A stretch of 64,000 nucleotides of DNA, taken from Alectoria sarmentosa. Its lineage: Eukaryota; Ascomycota; Lecanoromycetes; Lecanorales; Parmeliaceae. The notes beneath the pieces were generated by a model. That model made no database searches, was not told the origin of the DNA, and worked only from the letters and a program-made list of their open reading frames with translations. The stretch covers positions 1-64,000 of the forward strand of contig WOGZ01000024.1 in the NCBI GenBank assembly GCA_009733775.1, given 5' to 3'. This document shows positions 33,134-45,686 of the stretch, in pieces. The position numbers and the translations under genes are program-made. Within the stretch, counting starts at the first letter, position 1, and the number at the start of each line of letters is the position of its first letter.

Positions 33134-35476
33134 CTACGTAACCCCAAACGCACTGCTGACACCCTCAAATTGCTGAATCGTCCCACTGATCGGCGTCTTA
33201 CTGGCGCCGAAATACCTGATCCGATACCGCCCTCTCTCGGCATCGTCCTCAATCTCCCACGTGATTTCCACCTCGCTGGTGGCGAGCACGCTGTTTGTTC
33301 TCCGCCAGCGGAAGATCAGACTCCAATCGTCGTCGTTCCTGACCTGCACCCATCTCCCACTGCCGTCGAGTTTCTCGACCGCAGCGTAAGTGTCTTCGAG
33401 GCGGAGGTCGTTGCGTGGGTTCGCGCCTATGAATTTGACGCTTGCGATAGATCCGGGCGAGTAAAAGGATTCGGCGTCCGAGAGCACGTCGCCGAAGGAT
33501 TTGAAAAATGGGGTGCGGTCGAAGGCGACGCCAGTGATGAAGCTGAGGGATTCGTTGACGTAGATTGGTGGTTCGGGACCTCGAGGCGGGCTGGTGGTGG
33601 ATGAGGAGTCCAGATAAGGTAGGTAGGATGTTGTGAGGTTGATGTGGGCGTTTAGGGTGTGAGGGCCGTAGAGAGTGGAGGCGCCCTCATAGCGTTGGAT
33701 GCTGTATTCTTCCTCGGTGGCTATGTAGTGGGTGTAGCTGTTTGCGGGACCGCCGAGGACGACGATGGGATCTTCTTCCGCGGTCAAAGAGGATGCGAGG
33801 GCTGAGTTGTGGATGGCATCTTTCCAGCGGCGGCCAGCCATGGTGGTTGCTTCGCCCGGGCTTACTATGATGATGAGCTGACCGACTCGGAGCAGTTGGA
33901 CGTCGACAATGTTGGGAGTCCAAAGGTAAGGATTCTCGATCTCGCCTACGTCGAGAAGGATGGGTTTGGAATGGTGGCATACTATTTGCTCTTCACTTGG
34001 CTCACGAAGAAAGCCACTTACGACAGACCAGACTGGGTTGGCATTTGGCGAGCCGGTGTTATTTTGCTTGAAGTCAAAGGCGCCGGGTCCATCTGTGGTA
34101 CCGGCTGCGAAGGAATAGCCCAGCGCAGCTGGGCATGTGGAGACGGTGGATCCATTTGGATGCTCGAACGAGAATCCGGAAAAGTCATGGAACGCATGAA
34201 GTGATTTCACGCCTGGTCCTTGCACAAGGTTGCCGCTCTCATGCATCTCGTCGTAAAGAGATTTTGCGCCCTCGAATTGCCTCTTCCCAATCTCGAAGCA
34301 GCTAGAAGCACCTTCGTCATTTTCTCTGAACCTGGGTCCTCGGCCATGGCAGGGCTCATTCTTTCCACCACAAGTGCTGTCTTCGAAATTACACGTCTCT
34401 CCAGACCCATCTTCGCAATAAGCTCCCAGTACATTAGGGGAGGTATCTCCAACGTTCGCTTGAGAAAAGCCGGCGACAAAACCTTCCTCAGCGTCTTCCG
34501 ATCCTTGGACAGCTTGTTCGAAAAGGATCGCAGCAACGCCTTTGTTGTCACCAGTGATCAAGGTGTTGTTCCCAAGCATTGACGTGCCATGTACTGGAAA
34601 CCATGTCAGGACACCCAGATTTTTGCCATTCCTGGCACTTTGAAATTTGAGCATAGTCAAAGTCTTGTCTACACTATGTTCGTATCTCATCCTCTCTTCT
34701 TCAGGATTCGCAAGGTACGCGTACGGGCTTCGGTTGATGTTTGCGTCGTTGATGTCCACCGAGCCAACGCTTAGATGGCCCGGTCCAAGAGATTCATGCG
34801 CCCTCTTGATGGAAAGTATCGCGCCATCAACGATGGCCTGATAGCTTTGCTTGTCGAAACCTTTGCTCGTAATTTGGGGCAACAGATAGTTGAGCCATGC
34901 TCCAGGTCCTGAGTGTGAGTGTGTCCCTGTGACAGCTACATTCTTTTGCCCGTAGATAGCATATTCTGGTCCCAACTCAGACAGTCCTTGTATTACGCCA
35001 TATCTGACAGCCGTATCACCAGATTGGGTGTCTAGTACCAAGTAGACGAAGCGGTCCTCCAAGTTGACAATGTCACCAACAATGAAGGCGCGGGAATAAA
35101 GGCGCTGCCGTAGACCCGATCCGACTTGTGCGGGGTCTGCATATCCCATCATGTTGATCTCCACAACAGGGCTGCTCATACTAATCAGCAAATCTGTTTC
35201 CTACTTTTTCAAATCCTAGACTCAAGGGCCATACCCTGTGATGTCCGCCTTCCCCACACCCACCTTGTATAGAGTCCCATCATCGGCGACTTCTTCTTCC
35301 ACATCGTATGGCGAATTTATAGGGTACTGATTGGGTGCAGATCTTGTCATGGAAGTATCAAAGGTGACATGTAGAAAGTCAAGCGCTGGTAAACCGAAAT
35401 GAAAGATCAATTGGAAGGTGACGAGTAGCGCCAGTGTCGCAGCGCCCAAGGCGAGGGCGATATGGAAGCGTGCCAT
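33134..35476 (-). CDS. Neutral ceramidase
   Basis: Exons 35476-35235 and 35180-33134 (minus) encode 762 residues. The 54-nt intron (GTATGG..GATTAG) joins KVGVGKADITG to MSSPVVEINMMGYA, which restores the family's N-terminal block. Residues 5-30 are a hydrophobic segment (LALGAATLALLVTFQLIF), so the enzyme is probably a type II membrane or secreted protein. The family signature is GFSQANVGDTSPNVLGAYC, whose serine is the expected nucleophile, followed by STCGGKNEPCHGRGP. Zinc-binding candidates include TGTHSHSGPGAW and the His in WFPVHGTSM. The C-terminal immunoglobulin-like domain (VEITWEIEDDAERGRYRIRYFG) is present, so the protein is complete. It hydrolyses ceramide to sphingosine and fatty acid. 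Confidence 0.95.
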
Positions 35477-36063
35477 ATCTGTAAACTGCGCTGTGGGTGT
35501 GAGATGGACATTGACAGTGAGTTGGATCCGTATACGCAAGAATCGGAGATGTTGGTGAGATTGTAGATAATTGCGGTCGAGAAAGGCGAGGTTCGCTCCG
35601 TCTCTACAGTACATCAAAGCTTGGCAAGACAAGCCACAGCCACTCAGCCACTCAGTCTCAGTCTCGCCACTCCGGCCAGGAGGTCGCACGGGCATATCCG
35701 CCTCCCCGTGTAAGCGAGGGAGCTAGTACTTCAGAATAAGTCCGAGGCGTCCAAAAGTCTTTCTCTGAAATTGTGCATAAGTTTTGTCGATATCGACCAA
35801 TATATGTCACAAGATACTAAATGAGGAATGGCGTTGTATTGAAGATATGAAAACAATCTCCTCTCTCCACAAATGACGAACGTTTAAGGAAATGTCGTCA
35901 CCGTTGTCACTTTTTTCTGGCACCGTGCCTGAATTGCAGGACTTCAGAAAAGAATCGCTGACAATTGTCGGCTTGATACTGGTCTGAACTCCCCTTCTAT
36001 GCATGACTTCTTCCTACTACTCTAATGGGGAATGAGGCGGTCTCCTTCTGATCAAGTCAATAC

Positions 36064-36155
36064 TTGATAAGTATCCCCTACCTCTGATTCAGCGCGCATA
36101 TGCAAAGTCTCTGATACTTGCGGACACAAATCCGGTCTGAAGAGGTGTAGTACAC
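36064..36155 (+). repeat. Dispersed diverged repeat, copy B
   Basis: Matches 22079-22185 block by block (CCCCTACCTCT, TCAGCG, GCGCATAT, CTGATAC, GCGGACAC, TCTGAA), with small gaps. Confidence 0.55.
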
Positions 36156-36519
36156 GGATCGAAAAAGCAGAGTACACGTAGATATTATTCTGATTTTGTG
36201 CATGACACTTGTGAATGCACGTCTGCATCTTCCTATTCGTCAAAGCGGATCAGACCATCTAGAACTCTCCTGCTTGTCTTTCAATTCCGGAATCATATTT
36301 CTTTACTATTGTAGGAAGGCAGGAAGTCATATCTGCGGAGTAGCAGACCAACAAAGATCCCTTTCTCTTATTCTCAGGAAGGGGCAAGCTGTCTTAGTTC
36401 TCTCTTTGCTTTTTGTAGTCGCGAAAAACGCGTTCCTGGCAAAGCATCGTCCCATTGATCATCTCAAATGGCTTGCACGAGTTGATCAGAGCTCTACCAA
36501 ACCATATTCTCTCAAAGAT

Positions 36520-36870
36520 TCATGCTTCATGGGCCGGATACCCTCAGAGAGGACACCCTGTGCAACGACCGCAACCTACGTACCAGCCAGAAGGCTACGG
36601 ACGCCAACCATGAGGCCAACATCCAATGACTTATGGGCAACAGTTTGCGTATCAACGGAGTGTTGTTCTTTCTCAGAAAATCGGCTATACCAGGGGTATG
36701 CAACCCAGCCGGCAGCTACCAAAGACATACAAATATGCATTCTCAACTTCCTTTATCAGTTTTCCTCAGGCCTCAAAAATGCAATGAGATGAGACAAAAG
36801 ACGCTAATGGGATTTCCAGGCAGCATCAACGTAGCGATGACTGTTGCGACGTTGTCTGCTGCTACGGCTA
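36520..36870 (+). pseudogene. Possible relic of a Gln/Pro/Tyr-rich small protein gene
   Basis: In one frame the plus strand reads AGYPQRGHPVQRPQPTYQP, EGYGRQP, stop, GQHPMTYGQQFAYQR. Further on, a different frame reads DDCCDVVCCYG. Gly/Tyr/Pro/Gln-rich heads followed by a Cys-rich tail occur in small CYSTM-type membrane proteins. The stops (TGA where CGA is expected) would make this a relic. This is a weak reading. Confidence 0.3.
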
Positions 36871-37432
36871 ATTGTAATTGCCTGATATTGGAATCCACGC
36901 AAGCATGATTCCTCTGCTAGATGAGGATTCAAAGCTGAGATGGGCAGATTGTCTGTGTCACAGCACTTCTGCACGGCTCTATTTGAGCATACAAGCCCAG
37001 GGCGCAGATGCAAATCTCCAGCCGAATCATTCTTAATCGGATTCTCGCCTCTTTGATGTGGGAGTACGTAGAGGATCAAACTGGCAAATGAAAAACATCC
37101 ATTGAAACGGGGAATCAATTGCTGCTGCCAGATTTCGCACTTCGGCAATAGTATTCCCGCCTCTATGATAGCGGTGTTGCTGGGTGATAGCACCTCGCCG
37201 ATCATATATCTGCAGCGACACACATGTTGTGCGAATCGCAGATGAATCTTAGAGTCCTATATATATCAACTCAACTCTTACCCGTATTAGGCTTTGTAGC
37301 CAAGTCTCTTACCCACAGAGCTTGACCTTTCGTGATTAGTGAGGAAGAAATACGGCGAAGTCACCACAAATGAAATACAGGCTTGGGCTGGATTGGTAAA
37401 GACCATGACTGTACTAGCACACATGCACACAC

Positions 37433-40400
37433 CTAGCTGAGTCCCATTGTTTCTAACTGCGCAAGTGTATCCTCCAACGTCTTAGTCTCGGCTTCCTTGT
37501 CATTCAGCCTTCGTATCTCCTCTCTCCGCGCCTCCGGTGCAATATTGTCATTTCCTTCCCAGTCATCAATCCTTCTTTTCGTCTTCTTGCCCAATTCCGT
37601 CGCCTCCATGATCTTTTTCTTTGTCTTCGTAATCTCTGCGTTAACGTCAATCTTCCCTGCTACATGCAAAAGGATGGTAAGGGCAGTCCCGACACTCGTC
37701 GAAATGCATTGAGTCGGTAGTGGCTGGGAAGACGTGAGAACTTCTATGGTAGAATTGGCGGAAGCAAGCGTACGAAAAGCGAGTGTATGAAGAGACGGGA
37801 CCTCGGAAGAGAGGATATCGTAGGCTGATTCAGTCAATGGCTTGATAAAGATTCTGGCAGTGCCTTTGATGCCGTATTCACCAGTCAAGGAGCGAATGCC
37901 CTTCGACGCTGCGTTGAGGAGATCGTAGGCTTGCGCCGCTACGGGATCGTGGAAAGAAGGCGCATGTGTTGGGTACGCCGCTATAGTGATAGAAGGTGTT
38001 GCGTCCTGGGAGCGTCGTGGAAGGCGTTGCCAGAGCTCTTCTGTGAGAAAAGGCATGAATGGATGTAGCGTCAAGAGGCCACCTTCCAAAGAGGTGTACA
38101 GCGTTTGCTTTGCACTCTCCGCTTGCTTGTCGGTGCCATCACTAATAAGCGACTTGGAATTCTCAATGTAAATGTCGCAGAGCTCATCCCAGAAATATCG
38201 TCTCGCAGCCTGAGTAGCTATAGAGAAGTCTCGAGATTCCAGGGCGGTATTTACCTCGCCGATAGCGCCGTCCATTTTATGCAGAATCCATCGTTCCGCA
38301 AGTGATCGAGAAGGTTGCATTGCAAGTTTTGGTGAAGTCTCTGGAACAAAATTTGATTCGAACTTGCTAAGTGCAAATTTCGTCGCCTGATAGATCTTGT
38401 TGCAAAATTTCCTCGATGCCTCGACAGCCTCAAGATCAAAGTTGACATCTTCTCCACTGCCAGTTGTATAATTGATGAGAGCAAAACGCAATGGGTCCAT
38501 ACCCATGGGCTTGATACCTTGAGGATATGTTTGCAGATTTGAGCGCGTTACGCGGCCAATCTCGGTTTCGGCTAGGTTAGAATCCTTCAGCTTGTCATTC
38601 AGTGCCTCCAAAGAAATTCCCTCGACAATGTCCAGAGGATCCATAACGTTGCCAAGCGATTTTGACATTTTCCTGCCCTCCGCATCTCTTATCAGCCCAT
38701 GACAGTAAATTTCTTTGAATGGAACTGTTCCCGTCATTTTGAGTCCAAGCATTATCATTCTAGCACACCAAAAGAAGAGGATGTCCCAGCCTAAATCTAT
38801 TAGTAAGACACTTCGAGCAGCAGGGGTAATTTTACCTGTCTCCAACACTGATGTGGGGTAGAAACATTGCATATCGCGCGTCTCCTTAGGCCATCCTAGA
38901 GTCGAAAAAGGCCAGAGTGCGGCCGAGAACCAGGTATCAAGAGCGTCAGGGTCTCTTTTTAGCCTGAACTTGTGCTTCGGAAACTTGGCTTCTGCCTTCC
39001 TCCACGCTTCATCTTCGCTTCGTGCTGCAACCCACAAATTGGCGTCGCTCTCGTCATGTATGTCTTCAATCTCTGGTTCGCCTTTCTTTTCACCTTTCAT
39101 CAGTTCGATGAAATATGCTGGAGCTTGGTGACCTGTATGAATTGATTAGTTGATGGCTCATTTGATCGAGATTTTGCACTCACCCCACCACAATTGACGA
39201 CTGATGCACCAATCATGAATGGAGTCCATCCACGAATAGAAAGATTTTTCTGCTGATGCCTGTTGCACAACTCGGAGTCAGCATGGCCCAAGAACGGTAG
39301 TATTATAGGTCCGCCAGCCAACTCTAAGCGCATGGACAAGACAAGCCTTCCTGCACTGCTCTAGATAAATTGCTCATGACTCGCGTTGTGTCCCGAGCAA
39401 CTGATGGGTACGTACCGGTCTGATTCGTATCCGGGATTGTCTGACAGCCTGGACTGCCGGTTTTGCAAGTGACTCCATCCTCATCCACCACTGGGGCTTC
39501 ATAACTGGTTCAATGACGTCCTTTGACTTGCTGCAGAGGGGGAGAGTCATTGCATTATGGTCCCATTTGACATACAACCCCTTCTCTTTCAACGCATTAA
39601 TAACTTCGTAACGAGCATCAAATCTCTTCATGCCCTCGAATTGGCCAGCGTTGTGGTTTAGGGTCCCATCGTCGTTCATTATGTTAATGAATTCCAAATT
39701 GTGCTCTTGGCCTATTTTAAAGTCGTTTGGATCATGAGCTGTTTGGATGTCAGCGTACATAGTGAAAACTCGTTATGGGGGAAAATCGACCGGGTGTGAC
39801 TTTGAGACATCCCGTCCCAAAGTCCATAGACACGTATGGGTCGGCAATGATTGGGAGGAGGCGTTCAACGAAGGGATGTCGAGCTTTCTTGCCGATGAGA
39901 TGCTTATACCTTCCATCTTCAGGATTCACAGCAATAGCAGTGTCTCCCAGTATGGTTTCGGGTCGGGTTGTAGCAATTTCAATTCTTTCGGTAGTCGCAT
40001 CAATCTCGTACTGGAACGTTGTGATGACCCCAAATTCGACTTTCCGTTGGTAACCTGGTACCTGGAGAAGTGTTCGACCGTCTAACTCTTTGTTATCTAG
40101 CTCAATGTTGCTCAGAGTGGTTGATAATGCTGGACACCAATTTACCAATCGATTCGCGCGGTAAATAATGCCTTCGTCATGAAGTCTAACAAATGTCTCA
40201 TTTACGGCCGCCGACAGGTTCCCATCCATGGTGAAAGCTTCCCGCGTCCAATCGAAAGAGCCCCCTGTTCGTCGAAGTGCGTTGTTGATCTTCCCGTGAT
40301 ATTCATCTTTCCAGTCCCACATGACCTTGATAAACTTCTCGCGTCCTAAGTCGTGTCTTGTCTGCTTTTGAAGCCGCCATATTTGCTGTTCCACTGTCGA

Positions 40401-41214
40401 ACGTTTTGGAGTTAGCATTGCCTGACAGGAAGAAGATCGAAACCAAGGTCTGGTCCGAGTATGGATTCTAGTCTAAGGAGTAGACGACGGGCGAATGGGA
40501 TGGCACGAGCGTTCGAGGAGATAGCACCTCGAGATGCACGTACCTACGGCCTGTGCACTGAGGGACGCATGATCGCAACCGGGCAGGTACAGTGTTGGTA
40601 TCCCATGCATGCGATTCCATCTTATTAGACAATCCTGAAGCGCTGTGGCCAGCGTGTGACCAATATGCAGCTTTCCCTGCGATTTGTAAGCACCGATACG
40701 AACTCAATTGAAGAGGCCAACGCACAGTAATATTTGGGGGAGGGATAACAATGGTGAAGGAGCTTTTTGACGAGGTGTCGTTTAATGGCGTAAAGAAACC
40801 TTGTGCCTCCCACCAAGCACCCCACGCAGATTCTATAGCCTTAGGATTGTATGCCTTCGTAATGTCGTTGTCATCAGAGAAAGGCCGCAGGATTTTCTTC
40901 TGTCCAGGTGGCGTCTGCTCAGTGAACTCCAACACAGCTGGGGGCAAGCTCTTTTTGGTGGCAGTCTTGGCAGAAGCTGCTCCTGGGGCAGGCTTTTGCT
41001 TGGCTGCGAATTTTTTTGCCTTTTCGGCCTTTTTCCTAGTCTTCTCTGAATCCTTTTCGTTTTTCGTTTGAATCGAGGTCTCGGTCTTCGCTTCTACTGG
41101 GTTCGAGGACGTTTGCGGTTCCTGAATCCCTAACTTGTCCACCTCTGGTGAGGCCAGAGTCGACGACATGGCTGATCTGCGTAGGATGAACCTGGTCCGT
41201 ATCAGAGCACGCAT
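37433..41214 (-). CDS. Valyl-tRNA synthetase
   Basis: Seven exons (41214-40726, 40676-40544, 40393-39791, 39738-39416, 39259-39184, 39132-38836, 38790-37433) encode 1092 residues from the first ATG, or 1077 from the second at 41169. The HIGH-type motif GKLHIGHTL is formed by the first splice. The editing domain has [15 protein letters not shown], the KMSKS motif is [11 protein letters not shown] (about residue 666 of the shorter form), and a C-terminal coiled coil follows. The enzyme charges tRNA-Val and edits misactivated threonine. The extra N-terminal [15 protein letters not shown] is basic and lacks acidic residues, like a mitochondrial presequence. The shorter form begins with a Lys-rich cytosolic extension. 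Yeast VAS1 makes both isoforms this way. The 45-nt intron at 38835-38791 (branch TACTAAT) is in frame and stopless. Confidence 0.95.
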
Positions 41215-42319
41215 AGAAAGCTCATCAAGATCTGTCCCGGCGAGAATCTCGCAGTAAGAGCGCCGTACAGGTCATTCATGTACTATGTACGCGGAGATTT
41301 CGATTTGAGACTGAAAAATTGAATTGAGTCAATACAGTTTTTCGGCCCGACTCTTCGCCGACATGAAGAGCCGCTCAAACCCCGGCGCTTTCACCTAAAC
41401 TAAGGTAGCCTTGCCAAGGATATTGACAGATTGATGGTCACGATGGTCTAGGTACTTTTGCTGGTCTTGTCCGGCACCACCGGTCTCGCTCGTTTGGCTG
41501 ACGGGCCTCATCCCTCAGTGGAAACAAGCTCCAAATAACAGTTGCGGTCCGTGCTGCCCTTGGACTACGATTCAGGCACTCTACGTGCTCATTCAATTGC
41601 AGGTGTTGTGACTGCGACGTTTAATGGGGTAGCTATAGGTGGAAGAATACCTTGGCTGACCCAGCTTTACAGCTTAAAATATTCGAAAAGAAGAGCTGTC
41701 GCCGGGCTTATATTATTGCTGGTCATTAATTAGACGAGAGCTATCTTCATAGATATCCTATTTACTTTGCTGATGTAGTCAGGCTTCTTAATTGCTTTGG
41801 AGAACGACTCAGATGAAATCGAATGCATAGCATAGAAGCCCAAATCACCTTTTGATAAGCTGAGACCAACATGTCCGGTTCCTCTGGCTAGGATTTCTTA
41901 TAGAAATCTCATCAAGAAGTCCCTGTATGGGTCCCGGTGATTTTGTCCAGACTTGTAGACCGCAGGTATTTTATGCATCAACGTCTGCTGTATCAACCAC
42001 CCCACTACCCAGATCTGGCTCGCGCGACAATACATGTAGCGGCGCTGCGCTCCTGCGCTCACCATAAGCGCGAGGTCGCCGCAGATTTCTTCAGACTGGC
42101 CGGGCCAATTTTTGGACAGCTTGCCTCTCTCAACTTAGCGCCCTTCAACTTTTCCTTCTAGTCACCAAGTATTTAAGCCGTTAGCACATTGGCCCACGGG
42201 CTTCAAAGCTAATCATACCACGAAGATGGTCTCGAAAGATATAGGACTCACGCCCCAAACACAGTAGCCCTCATTCTTGTTGACCTTTGCAGTGCTGAGG
42301 TTGGGGGATTCTCATAGCA
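41215..42319. promoter_or_regulatory. Divergent promoter region of ValRS and SEC24
   Basis: About 1.1 kb between two divergent housekeeping genes. No other gene is recognised. Short open frames near 41542 and 41937 show no features. Confidence 0.45.
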
Positions 42320-45300
42320 ATGTCCCACGACGGCCAACACAATGCAGCAGGCTACCAAGTCCCTGGTGGTGATCCTCGACGAGCACAACCCGGAACATGG
42401 TCAGGGCCATCGCAATCTCGTCCTCGAGTAGCTCCCACTCCGCCTGGGTACCAGCAAGGAGGGTCTCCTTATCCGCAGAACACCCCCAACTTCCAGCAAA
42501 GTCAGTACGGTCAAACGCCCCAGAATGGTCATCAATATCAGTGGGCACCGGGGCAAGAGCAGGGCTACTTCCCTGCCCAGAACCAAGCGGCGATGGAGGA
42601 TCAGGGTGGAATGGGGGGATTGACTTCACAGATGGGAGGAATCGGTCTAGGGGGGGACGGTGCTGTCGCCAGTCGATCCAATAAGAAGAAGAACCGGCAT
42701 GCATATCATAACATCGACCAAGCGGTAGTGTCTTCACAAGCCTTCAACCAGAGCACAGGCAACGCCGAACAGTATGTGAATCAAGATTCGTTTCAGCAAA
42801 TGGGGGCTGGTAATCCATACGCTGGCCAGCAAGTTACGCCCGCCATGAATCAGTTCCCCGCCCAAGCCGCTCCTTCTTTTTCTCCTGGCCTACAGTCTTC
42901 TGGTGCAGGCTTCGCAAATGCAGCCACACCGATGCCAGCGCCTAGCGGACCTGGTGTATCAGCTCAAGGGCGAGTGGATCCAGAGCAGATACCGAGTATA
43001 CCACGAGCTCGGGATGGTGCAGCTCAGTACTACCTGGACCATATCTATCCCACAATGGAGCAACATCTCCCCCCTCCTGGTGCTGTGCCTTTCGTTGCCC
43101 AAGATCAAGGCAATTCATCACCCAAACATGCCAGACTCACACTCAACATTATCCCCTCGACTTCAAACTTCCTTTCCCAGACTGGTCTACCACTAGGGCT
43201 AGTTTTGCAACCATTGGCTCCTCTCCAAGCCGGGGAGCAACCCATACCCGTCCTTGACTTTGGAGAAATGGGTCCTCCTCGTTGCAGCAGATGCAGAGCC
43301 TACATCAATCCTTTCATGACATTTCGTTCTGGCGGCAACAAGCTGGTCTGTAATATGTGCACTTTCCCCAATGATGTTATTCCAGAGTATTTTGCGCCCA
43401 CGGATCCAAGTGGCGTCAGGGTAGATCGAGCACAACGGCCCGAGTTGACAACAGGGACTGTGGAATACTTGGTGCCAAAGGAGTACTGGGCTAAGGAACC
43501 TGTAGGCTTACGGTGGCTGTTTGTCATCGATGTAAGTCAGGATGCGGTCAGCAAAGGTTTTCTGGAAGCATTCTGTAAGGGCATCCTGGGTGCTCTTTAT
43601 GGCGAGGACGAAGACGATGTAGATGACGAGGAAATAAATGGCGAAAATTCCTCGGAGAAACGAAGAATTCCTGTTGGCTCAAAAGTTGGATTTGTGACCT
43701 TTGACAAAGCGATGCATTTCTATAATTGTAATGTAAGTAGTCGGCGAAAACTTGTACCATTCATAGCTGACAATTTGCAGGAAAATCTAGAAAGAGCTCA
43801 AATGCTCGTGATGCCAGACATTGAGGATCCTTTTGTACCACTCGGCAGCGAAGGACTTTTCGTGGACCCATACAAAGCAAAGTACGTCTCCTGTCTTCTG
43901 TCTGCAGCATCACGCCGGAGACAAGCTCACCCGTCAGGTCTGTTGTGACCTCTCTTCTCGCGCAATTGCCAGCCCTCTTCTCGCACGTAAAGAACCCAGA
44001 ACCGGCTCTACTGCCTACGCTCGACGCGGCATTGTCGTCACTGAGTGTCACAGGGGGAAAGATAGTCTGCTCCTTAGCGTCATTACCAACATGGGGTCCA
44101 GGCAGGCTGTTTCTTAGAGATAAGAACGATTTACATGGTATCGAAACCGAGAAGAAGCTATTTCAGACAGATCATCCTGGGTTTAAAAAGCTTGCTGGCA
44201 AGATGGTCGAGAGTGGTGTTGGCATCGACTTTTTTATCGCAGCTCCAGCTGGAAAATACATGGATATCGCCACCATAGGTTCGTTGTATCAGTAATTGAT
44301 GATGTTGTTGTCATATGGCTAACATATAGGTCAGGTCATCTCTCCGCAGTCTCCGGTGGTCAAACACGTTTTTATCCTAACTACGTTGCGCCTCGCGACT
44401 CGCTCCAGCTTGCCCAAGAAATCACGCATACTCTCACCCGAGAGACAGGATACCAAGCGCTGATGAAAGTCAGGTGCTCGAACGGCCTGCAAGTCTCATC
44501 ATACCACGGCAACTTTTTGCAGCACAACTTTGGCGCCGATCTCGAGTTTGGTATCATAGACTCCGACAAATCAGTTGGTGTGATGTTCAGCTATGACGGC
44601 AAGCTAGATGCCAAATTAGACGCTCACTTTCAGTGTGCTCTACTATACACTACAGCTAGTGGAGAACGACGTGTTCGCTGCACGAATACAGTTGCTGGAG
44701 TCAGTGAAGGGGCTATGGAAAGCATGAGGTTCATCGACCAAGATGCTGTGATCAACATAATTGCCAAAGAGGGTAAGCGAGAGCAAACTGTACTGACGGT
44801 TTTCCTTTCGACACTGCTAATCATTCTCACAGCTGCGACAAGAATGATTGAGCGACCACTCAAGGATGTTCGCAACGCACTCACCGAGAAGACTATCGAC
44901 ATCTTGGCAGGGTATCGAAAGACTGGTTCCGGTTCACATCCTCCTGGTCAGCTTGTTTTGCCAGAGAATCTGAAGGAATTCAGCATGTATGTCCTCGGCC
45001 TGATGAAGTCACGAGCGTTCAAGGCTGGCCACGAACCTTCCGACCGCCGGACTCATACGATGCGTCTCCTTAAATCGGCTTCGCCGCTCGAATTATCACT
45101 CTTCCTTTATCCTCGCATTCTCCCTTTACATTCTCTACCCCCGGAGTCAGGTTTCCCAGATCCTATTACCGGTCACTTGGTCGTGCCTCCTACCATACGA
45201 GCCTCGTTTTCCCGAATAGAAGAAGGTGGCGCCTACCTTGTGGACGATGGCCAAGTGTGCCTACTCTGGCTCCACGCGCACGTCTCACCTAATCTTTTAG

Positions 45301-45686
45301 AGGACCTTTTTGGGGAAGGAAAAACCTCGCTGTCAGAGCTGGACTCTATGATGTCTTCGTTGCCAGTTCTAGAGACGCATCTGAACGCTCAAGTGCGCAA
45401 CCTCTTGGCCTATTGGGCGAGCGTGAGAGGAAGCAAAGGAATTACAATCCAACTAGCGCGGCAAGGCCTCGATGGTTCCGAATATGAGTTTGCAAGGCTA
45501 CTGGTGGAAGACCGAAACAATGAGGCGCAGAGTTACGTGGACTGGCTGGTTAACCTACACAGGCATATTCAGATGGAATTGAGTGGACAAAGGAAGAGAG
45601 AAGATGGTGGAGGTGGTATGTCCACTATGGGCATGGAGAGTGCAGTAGCTGGAATCACGAGTCTGTGGACGGGTAAGGAGGGATGA
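42320..45686 (+). CDS. SEC24: COPII coat subunit SEC24
   Basis: Five exons (42320-43732, 43781-43881, 43938-44278, 44335-44772, 44833-45686) encode 1048 residues. The first ~250 residues are Gln/Pro/Gly-rich. The zinc finger CSRC..CNMC starts near residue 322 (PPRCSRCRAYINPF). The trunk domain follows (LRWLFVIDVSQDAV, VGFVTFDKAMHFYN, GKYMDIATIGHLSAVSGGQ), then the helical and gelsolin-like domains to the end. SEC24 selects cargo for COPII vesicles leaving the endoplasmic reticulum. Introns are 48, 56, 56 and 60 nt. The 48- and 60-nt introns are multiples of three and stopless, so unspliced reads would look coding. I remove them because the family has no such insertions and the splice sites are good. 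Confidence 0.95.

Larger units (their letters stand above)
35477..37432. other. Gene-poor 2-kb region with relics
   Basis: Holds the ceramidase promoter on the left, a dispersed repeat copy at 36064-36155, and a possible decayed Gln/Pro/Tyr-rich gene at about 36520-36870. Longer open frames at 36196-36792 (+) and 36804-37223 (-) have no recognisable features. Confidence 0.45.

Noticed and set aside
36196..36792. 198-codon plus-strand open frame
   Set aside because: Composition is irregular, no domain is seen, and a different frame in the same place carries the more protein-like Gln/Pro/Tyr pattern.
36804..37223. 139-codon minus-strand open frame
   Set aside because: No family features, no spliced extension, and it lies in a region with relic sequence.
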